A stretch of DNA of 64,000 nt from Hansfordia pulvinata (Eukaryota; Ascomycota; Sordariomycetes; Xylariales): assembly GCA_006538405.1 (NCBI GenBank), contig BJKQ01000013.1, positions 496,001 through 560,000 on the forward strand. The letters are read 5' to 3'. The notes beneath the pieces are model-generated. The model was given only the letters and a program-made list of their open reading frames with translations, was not told the origin of the DNA and ran no database searches. The position numbers were made by a program, and so were the translations under genes. Shown here in pieces: positions 10,104 through 22,688 of this stretch (its first letter is position 1; the number at the start of each line of letters is the position of its first letter).

Positions 10104-13100
10104 ATGACGACCTCCTCACACTTCACTATCGGCTGGATTTGTGCCCTGGACACGGAACAGATCGCCGCCGAGCTCATGTTCGACGCGCCGCTCGATGACC
10201 CCGACGACATCTCATCCGGCGACTCCAACGCATACACCTTTGGCAAGATAGCCGGCCACCATGTCGTCGTCGCCTGTTTGCCTTTGTCACAGTACGGCAT
10301 TGCCAACGCCACCTCGGTCATCGCCAACATGCTCCGCACCTTTCCCATCAAGGTCGCCCTCATGGTCGGCATCGCCGGAGGCGCCCCCAACCTCGCCCGC
10401 GACCGAGACATCCGTCTCGGAGACGTCGTCGTCAGCACCCCGGCCTCCGACGGCGGCGTGCTCCCCTACGGCTACGGAAAGAAGCACCAGGACAAAGACG
10501 ACCCCTTGCGCTTCGAAATCACCGGTCATCTGAACCAGCCCCCTCTCAGTGTTCTGAACCACGTCAGCAAGCTTAAGGCTCTGCACCGGCGGAAAGGGCA
10601 TCGCATCCAGGGCACTATGGAGGACGCACTGGCCCGTGACACGAGCCTCAGGGCCAAGATGAAGCGCGAGCTGAGGCGCCCCGACATCTCGACTGATAAG
10701 CTGTTCAAGTCCGACGTCATACACCAAGAAAACCACCTCACCTGCGAAGCATGCGATCATGACCCCACAGCCTTGGTAAATCGACCGGCGCGAGACCCAG
10801 ACGACGATGACGACCCGGCCACACACTACGGACTTGTCGCTTCCGCCGACACCCTGATGAAAGACGCAGCCCAACGTGACCGTTTGTCGCAGGAGAGAGG
10901 CGTGCTTTGCTTCGAGATGGAGGCCGCTGGACTGATGAATCACGCGCCTTGCGTCGTGATACGGGGCATCTGTGACTATGCAGATTCCCACAAGAACAAG
11001 GCATGGCAGGGCTATGCGGCCATGACGGCTGCTGCGTACGCCAAGGAGCTCCTGACCGTCATGCGCGTCGAACAAGTCATGGCTGAGCCACGGCTGAGTG
11101 AGAGTTAGTGGACAACGTCGAGACCCTCAGCCTCCAAGACATGCATTTTCCGAATGCATTCAACTGACTGTAAAATAGTCGCGACACACGTGCATTCAAT
11201 TGATGTCAAGGTGACCAAAATGGAAGACAGCATTCGTCAGCATGAAATTCGCACATGGCTGTCTGCTCCCGACCCTTCGTCTAACTTCGCCAACGCCCTC
11301 GAGCAACGTCACCCCGGAAGTGGTCAGTGGCTGCTGAGCCATGACAAGTACACCAGATGGAAGTCTCAGCCTGGCACGTTGCTGTGGCTGCATGGACTGT
11401 CCGGCTGCGGCAAGACAGTTCTGGCGTCCACCATAATTGAAGATCTCGCCTCCGTCCCGGACTCCAGAATCGTCCTTTATTTCTTCTTCGACTTCAATCA
11501 TATGGACAAAAAAACACACGACAAAGCGGTCCGCTCAATGATCGCGCAGCTCTACCGGCTGGCTCCAGGATCCCGGGAAGTGCTTGATTCAATCCATGCC
11601 TCGAATGGCCACGGCGCCCCGGAGCCAAGTGACCGGCAAGTTCTTGATGTCTTCCTGCAGATGCTGGTCTCCGCTGGCGAGACTTGGTTAGTTCTCGATG
11701 CTCTCGATGAGAACGAAGAGTCATCGAAGCACAAGGAGCGTTGCATTTTCCCGTGGGTTCGAAAAATCCAAGCGAGTGCGCCGCAGTGCCATATCCTAGC
11801 CACGAGCCGCCCGGAAGCCGACATCGAGGCCGGCCTCAAACAAGTGGAGATGATAGAAAGTATACCCCTCGAGGTTGACCTGCTAAGCAACGACATACAT
11901 TCCTACATCGCCTCAACGGCTGCGGAGATATATGTTTGTGTACGGGAACCAAGCTGCAAGGCAGAGGTGGAGTCCGCGCTCATGCTCAAGGCTGATGGAA
12001 TGTATGGTCAAGCAGCTCGCAAGCACTGTGTAATCAAGTCCTTTACTAATATAAAATAGGTTTCGGTGGGTGTCGTGTCAGCTTCACGAGCTGAAGGCTT
12101 GTCAAAGCCCCCCCGATCTGAAGCGAACCCTGAAAAATCTTCCACGCGATCTCAATGAAACATACTTTCGCGTTCTACAGAGATTAAGATCGCCACATGT
12201 CGACAATACGCCTCGGCTTCTACAAATGTTGGTCTGCTCACCAAGACCTTTACGCGTCGAGGAGGCCATCGACATCATTGCCGTTGATCTGACCACACAA
12301 CCCCGATTCGAACCAAAGAACCGTGTCCTCGGGCCAGAGTCCCTGCAGAGATATGGCTCGAGCCTGATCCGGCTAGTTCAACGAAACGATGGTGAAAGCA
12401 AGACAATGGAGATCCAGCTTGCGCATCTCTCAGTGAGGGAGTTTCTCCTATCACCCGAGCGTTTCCCTGCGAATCTGTCAGGCATCGCCATTCTTCTCGA
12501 GAAGCGTACTGCTATGTCTGCTATGGCTGACATCTGTCTCTCATACTTGCTGGATGTAGATCATTCCTCCTACTCGCTTGCGCCGACTCACGCGGCAATG
12601 CTGCACCAGATCCAAACTCGTTATCCTCTCGCAAAGTTCGCTTCGCAATACTGGTGTACATTCGCCAGAAAGGTGGAGCGTATCAGCGATGACGTGCTCC
12701 CGACAGTGCGCGAATACCTGCTCTCAAAAACCCCCCAAGCACATGCTGCGCGAAAGTTGGTCTGCCTCTTGGATAGTCGGAAAACCAACCAGAATCTCTT
12801 GCAAAGTGCAGCGAGCGGGGGCCTGGTTGCCTCAGTGCGCATGCTTTTGGATCATGGGTGGGAAGTCGACGGTCAATACCACCATCAGGGAACCGCCCTG
12901 GCCGCGGCTACCAGCGAAGGGCGTACGAACGTTATTCAAGTCCTTCTCATGAGGGGTGCGCAGATGGATGTGCCGAACAGCAGTGCCATCGAGGCTGCGG
13001 TGAGCAAAGGAAACACGACAGCTCTTCGGACTTTTCTTGACCGCGGTGCCCTCATCGACAAATCCAAGGCTCTCAATACCGCACTGCGTAATAGACACAC

Positions 13101-16100
13101 AAGTATGGTCGACATGCTTCTTGCATCAGGCATGGAAACCACGGATACATCCTCCAAACTGCTTCTTCGAGTTGCGGTGGAGAGTGGTGATGAAAGCTGT
13201 CTTCGTCTCATGCTTGGTCATTGCGGCGACACTGACCGAGCCGAAGCAGTGTTGACGGCTTGCAGAAGGGGTCAAGAAGCGATGGTCCGGATGCTGCTTC
13301 ATGACAGCTTCGGAAAGCTTGGAACCAGCCCTTTCTTGCTAATTGCAGCTTCAGAAGGTGGCAATGCCCAAGTGTTACGGATGATCCTGCAACATGACAC
13401 CGACTGGAGAAAAGCTGGCGAAGCTCTCATCATTGCTGCGCAGAGGGGGCACAGCTTGCTAATACCGATATTACTTGGGAAGCACATCAGCCCGCACATT
13501 CGGGAGCCTGATTTCGAAAATGCTCTCTTCTTTGCTTCAAGTTACGGGGACGGGACCACGCTCGGAGAACTGCTGGCTCGAAAACCGAAGTCTTTCAAGC
13601 CGAGCTATGGATCGTATCTGCGTTCCGCGTTGCAGGAAGGGCATGCAGAGATCGTTAAGGTGCTTCTTGAAAACGGTGCAGCTGCAGACCTTCCAGATTT
13701 CTCATCAACTGCGCTGTGGTCTGCTACAAGCCAAGGTCACGAGAGGGTTGTTCAGGTTCTTCTTGAGCAGGGAATGGACGCTAACCAGCACGGTCCTGAT
13801 GGCAGCCCTCCTCTCTTTGTGGCGTTGGAGAACGACTACATCGGGATTCTTCGAGCCCTCGCTAAAAAGGCCGACGTGAACACCGAAGCACTGCAAACTA
13901 CTAGCATTTGCATCGCCGCCCGACAGGGACACGTTGACGCGATCCGAATTCTACTTGCAGGTGGAGCGCAGGTCAACACGATAGTCGATGGGAACACTGC
14001 CCTGTCTGTCGCTATATATCAAGGGAAGTTGGAGACTGTACGGTTGCTCCTCGAGGAAGGAGCCGATCTGAAGATTCCGAAAAGCAAGCCGCCTCTGATC
14101 GAAGCCATAAAAATGAAACACCTTCAAATCGTCGAGACACTCCTCGAGCATGGAGCAGATTTGCAAGCGGCAGGCGGTGAGGGTCTCCCGCTCCGTCTAG
14201 CCTCCAGCATTGGATCCGAAAGTATCGTCCGTCTGCTGCTCGAAAGAGGTGCCAATATCGATCAACAAGTGGCACTCAAGCCCACTGCCCTGTTCGCCGC
14301 TTGCGAAGCAGGGAAAGATCATGTAGTACGACTGCTCCTTGCCAGGGGGCCAAGGTGAATTTGCAAGATCCTGATGGATGCTCAGCTTTGCATGCCGCGT
14401 CTAAAGCAGGGCACGTTGAAGTCATCCATATCCTCCTCTCAGACAAAGCCGAGGTCAACCTACGGAACCGTTCAGGCCGAACAGCCCTTCACACTGCCTC
14501 GAAAGAGAGGCAAAAAAAGGCTGTTGCCACCCTTCTCGCTAGTCAGGCCAGCGTTGACATCCGGGACTCTCTAGGCAATACTGCGCTCCACCTTGCTTTC
14601 CAGAAGCCTCGCAAGAGAAATCGATCAGTGATTGATCTGTTGCTAAAACATGGCGCGAATGTGGATCTACAGAACGTCCAAGGTATTAGTGGTTTCCACC
14701 TGGTTTGCGAAAATCGCATGCTATCTACCGTCCAGTTCCTCATCCCTCAGAATGTCGCATTGAATCAGCGAGATAACAGCGGTGCTACTGCACTCCATCG
14801 CCTTGCGCGTGGATCCCAGCCCTTCTCGGAGGACGATATGATTCTGGCCAAAAATCTGCTTGACAATGGTGCCGCTATTCACCTCGCTGACGGTTGCGGT
14901 GCTACACCTCTTCATCTTGCTACTTCATCGGGACATAAAAGTCTTGTTGAACTGCTTTTAAGACCTGAACTCCAAGGAAATATTGATGCTCAAGACAATT
15001 CAGGAGCCACCGCGATGCACATTGCTATTGAACGCTTGAACTTTGAACTTGCAAGTTTGCTTCTTTGCAGGGGAGCCAGTGTCAACGTTCAGAACCGATC
15101 AGGCAAAACGGCTCTCCATCTAGCCGCCAAAAGACGGGCCATCGACTTCATAGTCGCAAGCGGGGCCAGCCAGTCTTTGGCACACCCACAGGACAGTTCC
15201 GGCTGCACACCGCTGATTTGGGCAGCCAAGGGGGGATCTGCTACCATTGCTCAGCTCCTGATTAAAAAAGGTGCCAGCATTGATGCTGTTGATCATATGG
15301 GCCGCACCGCCCTATCATGGTCTAGTATCAACGGACATTCCGATGTTGTCATGACCTTATTGGACAACGGAGCCCGAGTCAACATTCCGGATGTTGATGG
15401 CCAAACCCCTGTGATGTGGGCTGCAACTGCCTGGAATTTCGCCATATTCAAATCCCTGGTCGCCATGCAGGAGAAACAAGAGGTCTTGCTCACTCAGAAA
15501 TCTCAGGACACCGATTTGCCGGCGAGACTGCAACATCCTCCTCCGGAGGGGTTTCAAATATCCCCCCTTAGGCACCATGGGCTAAACAATACGTCCTACA
15601 GATGCACATTCAAATCTCACCCACTACTCTTCTGCAGGGGCCCGGGTGGAAGGACCAAAAGTTTCGTACTCAAGTATCCAGGGGCAATCACCATGACCAT
15701 TTCCAAGGTCATATATAACATGTATGACTTGGTTGAAACAAGGGGGATGAAATTCGTCTCCGACGACGAGACTGAAACTGAAATCGGAGATTGCAGCGAA
15801 CAGAGTACCGCTCATGAGTTGAAACTTGGTAAAGAACCTCCCTTCCTGAGGCCTGATCTCGTATTTGATGGCGTACTAACATAGCTATTGCCCAGATCTT
15901 TCAAAAGGTGAAGAAATCATCGGCTTCAATATGCTGGAAATAATCTCCCCCTCTACTAGCATTGAATACATCATGATCCAGACTGTCACCAACCTTGGGA
16001 TGGTGTTTCCACTTCTAGAATCCGGCCTCATTGAAAAACAGAAGTAAGTCTCTCTGGTTTTTTCAATCAATTAGGAGCTGCAGCTGATATCCACTGCCTT

Positions 16101-16249
16101 GCAGACAAATTCGGGTCCCAGAAGGTTATCGGTTGATTGGTGTCTGGGGGTCAGTCAAAGATCGTGTTATCAGGCGCTCTATTCTTCCTCGCATTGAACA
16201 ATTCTCAATAATCTGCTGTATCAATGACTTAGGTCCTTCGGCCGTGTGA
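10104..16249 (+). CDS. NLR-like protein: nucleoside phosphorylase - NACHT - ankyrin repeats (one apparent frameshift)
   Basis: Fungal STAND/NLR protein, a class linked to non-self recognition and regulated cell death. Exons: 10104-11097, 11179-12001, 12060-15828, 15896-16043, 16105-16249. Residues ~7-320 form a PNP_UDP domain: start FTIGWICALDTEQ, GIAGGAPN block and CFEMEAAGL near its end. The NACHT has Walker A GLSGCGKTVL (~404) and Walker B WLVLDALDE (~500), followed by the helical part ending in QLAHLSVREFLLS. About 28 ankyrin units start near residue 850. The reading frame breaks at 14345-14349 inside unit 17: five Gs where six would continue LLLARGAKVNLQDPDG. The same repeat resumes at once in the next frame, so one gene is preferred to two. 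After the ankyrins come ~230 residues of unrecognised C-terminal domain over three exons. Corrected length is about 1,960 residues. Confidence 0.85.
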
Positions 16250-17868
16250 TCAGCTAGATTCGACGGATTCTGAATTGGCTCAGTCATTGAGCTGGGATTG
16301 AGACCGGGATAAGCTTTTGGGCGAATGCTTAGGTTGAAAAGATCACCACAAGTTGGCAGTTGACTTTCCACGTTCTGCGGCGTTGGTAAAGTCTGGTTCA
16401 TGGCCAAAAAGGTGTTCGTGAAAGCAAGCATGGTGTAGACCAAAGGGCGACGTCAAATCTCCGTTGAGCGTGATGACTGCCTAATTGGTATCAGGCTAGA
16501 GTTTTCGATTGAACCAGCTCTTACCGTCCCTTGAGAGTGCTGCACTTACCTGGCGGAATAAACTTTCTGACTTACCTCACTTGTTAGGTGTGATGCGGAT
16601 GCATTGGTCATCTTGGCGTACCTCTTTAAGGCTTTGATACCGCCTCTTCTTGATGATTCCCCTGGCTATCCCTTAATCGTATCAAACCCGCTCGTCCTTA
16701 ATGGACTTCACATTTCCTATAAGCTCTCTGTATCGAGTATTCTTCATGCCTTTCATCGCCCAGCATTGCAGCTATCTTTTGCTTTCCTCCAGGTTACACC
16801 ACCTTTACTACCCGGGCTAGCGGCTAAAAGTCAGGGTAACTTTGTGCTTAGACTTCCATTTCCGAGCCAAGCCAATGATAAGCATAGTATTCGAAACTCA
16901 AGTTGCTACTGTGTTGACGACAATTCCCAGCAATATCTGCAGCCGGGAGAGGGAGAGATGGGAACTGCTGGCTCGCGGCCCGCGAAGAATCCGTCGGCGG
17001 TAGCTGGTGAGGTGCGGGTGGTCCAAACGGGCCATACTTCGACCATCAGTCCCACCGTCCGCGTAGAGTCCCGCCACTGTGTGGCAAAGGTGCTGGAAGG
17101 CACCCCTGGACTTGACTGAGGTTCAAGTATCTAAGATACGCAGGATTGGCATTTCAACAGATGCTCAGATCACGGAAACTCAGTCTCAGCACGCCGCAGA
17201 TCAGCTGCGGCTGTCTGTCCAAGATAATCGGGTACATACAGTCGAACAGCCCTGGACAGGGGCGCGGGAGCTCCTTCGCCGGGATGAACGGCGCATTCGG
17301 GCCGGGGGTGGCTTGACACAGCCACGACAGGGGCGTTGCAAGCAGCGTTGCGTGTTGTGTTGTGAAATGCTCGCATTACACCACCGTGTCTTCTATTGTT
17401 TTCCATGGCCTTGCCTTGTCTCTACCGTGTCGGCCGCATTGCGGACGTGAAGAGAGCCTGACTTGATGAATTTATAGGTAGCTGATCGGAAGCTCGGACT
17501 AGGCTTCATGACCGTCGGGCTTTGGCCTGAAATGGCGCGGAGGCGAAAGGCGGCCTGAGTTCGGAGTCTGGATATCCACTTGTTGGGGGCAAAGTGGTGG
17601 CGTCTTTGAGGCGATGGGTACCTGGCCCTACTTCACAGCCTCGGCTGGGGCAAAAACGCATCACTCCTGCCCGTTGAGGCTTTGATAATTTCCCTCGGGT
17701 GAAGAGCTTCGATATCTCTCCATTGATAATGGGACGTGGCGTTGACGCGGTGTACGTGCTCGATCATCGTGACTTCTGGGGAGCATGAGCATAGTGTGCA
17801 TAATCTACTGGCTCACGGCCGACGGTCTCCAGCAGCTCCTTCGGCAGTCGATAGATCCTCAGTCGCTT
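16250..17868. other. Intergenic region, convergent tails
   Basis: Between the 3' ends of the NLR-like gene and the 202-residue secreted protein gene. A 7-bp-arm inverted repeat (GCCGCAG / CTGCGGC) sits at 17193-17211. The open frame at 16604-17119 has no family features. No gene supported. Confidence 0.5.
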
Positions 17869-18771
17869 TCAAGACCACCACCCAAACTGGTTGTTCTTGA
17901 ATGGCGAGTCCTTGTTGAAATTGCGCGTCCTTGGCCGCCAGTCTGCAGGGACATCTTCCAACTTCGGCCAACATCTGATGTAGAAACCCAACCTCGATTT
18001 GACAACGTCAGACAGGGCACCTTCTGGTAGCATTATCTGCTGCACCTGCTGCGGGGAGCTGTCGATAGTGGAGACGCGAAGAGCGTATTTTCCCTGGGCG
18101 AACGGATTCTGGCCATAGCCGAACTGTGCGGCTGCGTGGTCCACGTAGTTTCTTATCGTGTCCTCTGCCTCGGCCCATAAATTGGCATGTACGGCAACCT
18201 TGGGGTAGTCCTTGATCGCCTCGGAATCAAAAAAGCCAACACATATCCTGTTGCAAGGTGAGATGTCAGTTGAGCCTCATTTCCAGGAACGTGCTGCACA
18301 ATCCACGTAGCTGTAGGGAGGAGCTTACCAAGTCGCGTCGCCTGACGCCCCTGTCCAGCCATTGATGCTGTTCGAGAAGTAGGGTCCTTGGCCGAGCTGC
18401 ATCCCCTCAACGGCTCTGTCGTCGTCCCAGTTGATGGTATTACCATTTTCGTTGATTTCTTCCGCTCTATCCTGCAAGCAAAAAGCGCCATGTCAGTGTC
18501 TGTGTTTTTGAGGGCAACTGCGGTCCAAGGGCTAAACTCTCGCAAGAGGTAGGAGGCAAGACGTTGCAAGTTCTCCAGATCCGACCATGAGGAGACCGGG
18601 ACTGGAATTCGAATAGATTACTCCGAGCATTGTCCCGCGAGTAACTTCGTCTCTAGGTAGATACGACGTGGCATCAGTGCTTACCTTTTTCTCTTTTCTC
18701 CAGACGTACGGCTGCAGACTGGCGAAGGCCGTGGTCGCCCACAGTAGACTGGTAAGGACTGATGCCTTCAT
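17869..18771 (-). CDS. Secreted protein of unknown family, ~202 residues
   Basis: Exons 18771-18685, 18471-18329 and 18247-17869 give 202 residues. A clear signal peptide (MKASVLTSLLWATTAFA) begins the protein. The mature part contains QGPYFSNSINGWTGASG and two cysteines (in WICVGFF and YIRCWP), and ends in NQFGWWS. The last two exons are secure: the GTAAGC...CAG junction rebuilds a Trp codon and keeps the frame. The first intron (18684-18472, 213 nt) is unusually long for this window. Inside it, another frame reads like protein (SWSDLENLQRLASYLLREF, about 18587-18531). A further exon is therefore possible, but it would need either a missing base near 18598-18600 or an odd donor. I do not recognise the family; an extracellular role is inferred from the signal peptide alone. 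Confidence 0.65.
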
Positions 18772-21700
18772 TATGTTGCAGGACCTCGTAGGCTCGCGCG
18801 GACAGCCCTTAAGCTTTGCCCTCTTCTTTTCTTCCCCCACGAGCCCTTGATATCGTTAAGCTGTCCAAGATTGTGGCCAAAGCATAGATACCGAGCAACC
18901 AGCACGGATTGTGTAACGATAAAAGGCGTCCGCTCTATTATCAGGAGATGACGGAAGGCAGGGGGTATGAATGACAATCGAGAGTTGTGAGATATCCAGA
19001 AGACCGGGAAAGCTAACCACAAGAAAATGTCGGTATTTATATGCCTCTCATTTCATCTTTCGACTATTGCTGCATTACTAATTATAGCAGGATATGTTAA
19101 TTTATTTCTGTACCCTCTATTAGATTCTCAGTCTTGTAAGACTGATAGCTGTATTTATTATTAGTCCTGGTCAGCCTCAGAGAACGAGTGGCGTGGACCA
19201 CGCCCTGCCTGGGGGCCTGGCTTACCCTGGCCTGTTCATAATCGGCCCGCCGCAGAGCAGATAGCCGACAGGCAAAACGCCCAGCCCGGCATGTATCACC
19301 CGTCTTTCACTATCCTGTATAATCTTTTAGGTACAAAAATGTACAGCTCCGAGTGCAGAGTAATCAAGACCATCACTGACATTTAACGCACGTGGCACCT
19401 TGTTCTTTTGCTCTTTTCTGTGGTCATTACCACATATCCTTTCGCCCATCTTGATTCTTCCGAAAGCTCGTAGAAAGCTTCGGTGCTGTTAAATTCCTCG
19501 GTGCTCCCGGAACTCGATTCCATGTCCTAAGTAACAGTCCAGCAGACCTTGGAGAGATTCTGTTTTCCAGAAGAGCGGGTAGGTTTGCCACGTAAGCCTC
19601 TAAAATCCGCCCATAGCCTGTCAGCCGCCACCCATCGGGTTCATACTTAGGTTTTCAGGCCATTGTTAGTGGACCCCGACTCCGGGCCTGCAAATGCCGG
19701 CCTCTCATTTGAAGATTTGAGGGCACATATCAAACCTTTGAAGCCCGCGCGGCAAATGAGTTCACAGGGGGTCGTAGACCGCACACTACGGTGTCTGAGC
19801 TTTAAGCCCGAGTAATGCATGAGTTAATGCTCTTAAGACCCGTTAAGTGGGCAACGGGATACAAAAAAGGAGATAGAGTGTCAGGGACGTCTCAAGAAGT
19901 ATTTCAAGGACGTCTTAATAAGAGGAAGAAGTCGTGCCAGAGAAACCCACATTGAGAAGCGCCTTTGAGAAGGATTACAGGTCTCGCAGCACCCCTGATC
20001 ACTGCGGCCACGTTACAATTTCAGGGTAGAGGGGAGAACCGCGCGGCTCTACGGGCGGCACAGCCAGCTGGGGGAGATCTAGAGATCTGGGACCCCTTCC
20101 TGCCTCCGATCTTCGTTCCCAAAACCCCCCTCCCCTCTCCCCTTGGCACCTCGTGCCGGATCGCCAGTGTCCAAAGTGCCACCCGGTGTTCTCCTCGCCA
20201 TACTTCAGCAGTCACCATTCACTCACCTTTTCATAATCTCCCCCCATTACTGATATACGGACGTGCACAGAATCCATTGAGATTATGACACCGCATCGGC
20301 TTGTTCTGGCGACTCTGAAGCCTTACCGGCGCAGCTTACAGCGGTATTCAGGGAAGCCACGAGGGGTCACCACCACTTCAGCATCACGTCATCAAATCAA
20401 GAGGTGTGTCTTTCAAGAGGTTATATACTTACAACATACCGTAATCGAGAAGCAAGCCGAGTAACTCCAACGTTAGCACCTTTTCTCCGACCCGGGACAA
20501 ATCGTCATGGTGTTCAGAAGGGGGGACGGGGGTTCGTCGGTACTTCTTATCGTATGTAGCCTTTCTTTCCTCCGTTCGAGGAGTGCTGTCACTCGTAACG
20601 TGAGCTCTTGAGGGCCTGATCGTGGGGCTGGGCTTGCTGTCATCCACGTGCATCGGCACGGTCGCAGCCGCACGGGGGTCTGCGGAGCATCGCAAGTATA
20701 TCGCAAGGCCTCGCTGCGGGGGCTCTGGGCTTTGACCGTCGACCCCGACGTGAGAACACACCCATCGCGCCTTGCCACGCCCCCTCGGGGCAGAGAGGCA
20801 CGCGCCGGCCCGGACGGCCAGGTCATCCGTCCGCTTCGCCCGCGGGGCCCGGCGCCACTTGAGCTCACTGGACGAACCCGTCCGCTCAGTGGCCGCGCTG
20901 ACCCGTCCGTCGCCGTCCGCGCCCGTACCACCGCGGAAGGTCTCCATGCACCTATCGATGCCCTGGATCGGGAGCCCGGGGGAGATCATGGCGACTCCCT
21001 AGGAGGCCCCCTTTCCCGCAACGTCGTCCCGGGCTGGTAAGCTTTAGTCTTCCTCGCCCGCCACGAGCATGCAGGGCTGCCTTCTTTAGTAGATCTGCCG
21101 CGTGGCTTCGGCGCCGCTGATTGCGACCGTGACGGCGCATACGACAGTGTGGCGAGATGGATACGGCAGCTTGCGAAGCAGCTCGACGGCGAGCTTGGGT
21201 GGACACCAAGCCTCCACTTCCATACCAAGGGCAGACGCCGAGCCGCCGTCGTGCAAGATGGCGCCGGCGGCCTTACCAATAAGCCTCCCCGCGAGTGTGC
21301 CCATAATGGTAATAAAAGGAGACGATGTGACGGGACGCATAACGCATTAAAGAGCGGGCAAGGAGGATGAGAAAAGAAAAAAGTAAGAAAAACAGTAAAA
21401 TAAAAGGCTACAACGGGATAATATAAACGTTCGCCCTTCCCTTCAGCGACGACGCGTTAATTAGAACCACCACCTCTCTTAACGGTATCACTCCGGCAGC
21501 TGGAATACCTCACCTTCGGTAAAAGATCTTTTTTTTTTAAACACCTAGAGTTTCCATATTGTATAATACTACATTTTTAGGTGTAAACAATATAAGAATA
21601 CTAAGATAGCATTACTCGTCTCTTCGTTTCAAAGACCGTAGTATTATACAGTACTACGCTTTTAGGTGTAAATAATTTAAGAATACCAGAATAGTATTCC

Positions 21701-22688
21701 TTGTCTTTTTGCTTTTAGAACCGTAGTACTGTACAGTATTAACACTTTACATACTTAACAGTAAGTAATACTAACGTAGTATTCTTATAGTATCCACGCT
21801 TTCAGGGTTAGTATTACGTGGTTCGGGCCAATAATATGAAAGGGCCGACCAGTGATAAGATATGCACGTGTTTAAAGAGGACGATAGCGATAACTAATAT
21901 CTATAAAGGATCAAGACAGCCCGCCTAAGGCAAGCTACGCCGGGGTGTCTTCAAGACGCCGGACGCCTGGCACCGCGAGCTCGACGATCGTAAGGACAAC
22001 CAGCGACGGGTGCATCACTTAAGCTTTAACCCGAGCTTTAGCAGTGTTGCATCCCCGTTAGAAATCTACAAACGGAAAGATGCTGGCTCATGGCACCGGG
22101 TGTCAAGGTACGTCCGCAGGCTGGCTCGGAGACGTGAGGGCTTATCAGGCTTAATAGCGGTACTCTCGGGTTTGATATTAAATACAAGACGTGCATTCTA
22201 ATCTGGTGACGCGCTCTTAAAGACGACAGGTACTAGTTTCCCACAATTATGGCCGAGTCGGGAATATGATTTCGAGAATAAGATATCAACTCTTTCCATG
22301 AAAGTTTTGGTCTTGCCTATAGGTTAAGGAAGAATATAACTAAACCAGACTCCAAGCAACATCGTCTTTTAGACAATCGATCGTTTCGCGATATAGCCTG
22401 CCCCCGTTTTCTGTCACTCTTTTCTCAGAAATATGCATCATCAGCAAGTTAAGCTGCTACCACGTGCAAGCTTCCGGCTACGCATCGATTCGTCTCGCGG
22501 TGGGCCAGCATTCTTCCACGACTTCATGCATTGTCGCTAACCAAGAAGAACTCTATTGTAACTTTGGTCTACTCTATCAGATAGAATATCGAGGCTCCCG
22601 TCCATCCATGTCGATGCATTCATCTTATTTCATCTTCCACTGACTGGCCCGTGTCCCATTAGGCGCCCACCCTTCCACCGAGAGCCCA
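18772..22688. other. Gene-poor stretch, partly AT-rich, probable relic repeat DNA
   Basis: Nearly 4 kb without a supported gene. Parts are AT-rich (19060-19160 and 21370-22000), unlike the surroundings, and contain degenerate tandem repeats (see 21550-21790). Near 19888-19920 a short GGACGTCT motif occurs twice. GC-rich segments (20400-21300) hold open frames without recognisable domains. I see no long terminal repeats, transposase or reverse transcriptase. The stretch resembles decayed repetitive DNA, possibly mutated by RIP, but that is inference. Confidence 0.45.
21550..21790. repeat. Degenerate ~85-bp tandem repeat, AT-rich
   Basis: TTTAGGTGTAAA recurs at 21576 and 21661, and CCGTAGTA...TACAGTA recurs at 21636 and 21721, both with an 85-bp period, giving about 2.5 diverged copies. 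Each unit contains a near-palindrome of the GTAGTA...TACTAC type that could form a hairpin. No coding capacity. Confidence 0.6.

Noticed and set aside
14301..15884. Separate ankyrin-only gene starting at 14301
   Set aside because: The repeat at the boundary is continuous across the two frames with a single base added, and no promoter or signal separates them. One frameshifted gene explains it better.
16604..17119. 171-residue open frame downstream of the NLR
   Set aside because: Begins with a hydrophobic stretch but degenerates into low-information sequence with no recognisable family.
20429..21340. Minus-strand open frames in the gene-poor stretch as possible gene remnants
   Set aside because: The frame at 21086-21340 has some protein-like texture, but no family, splice partner or start context could be supported.
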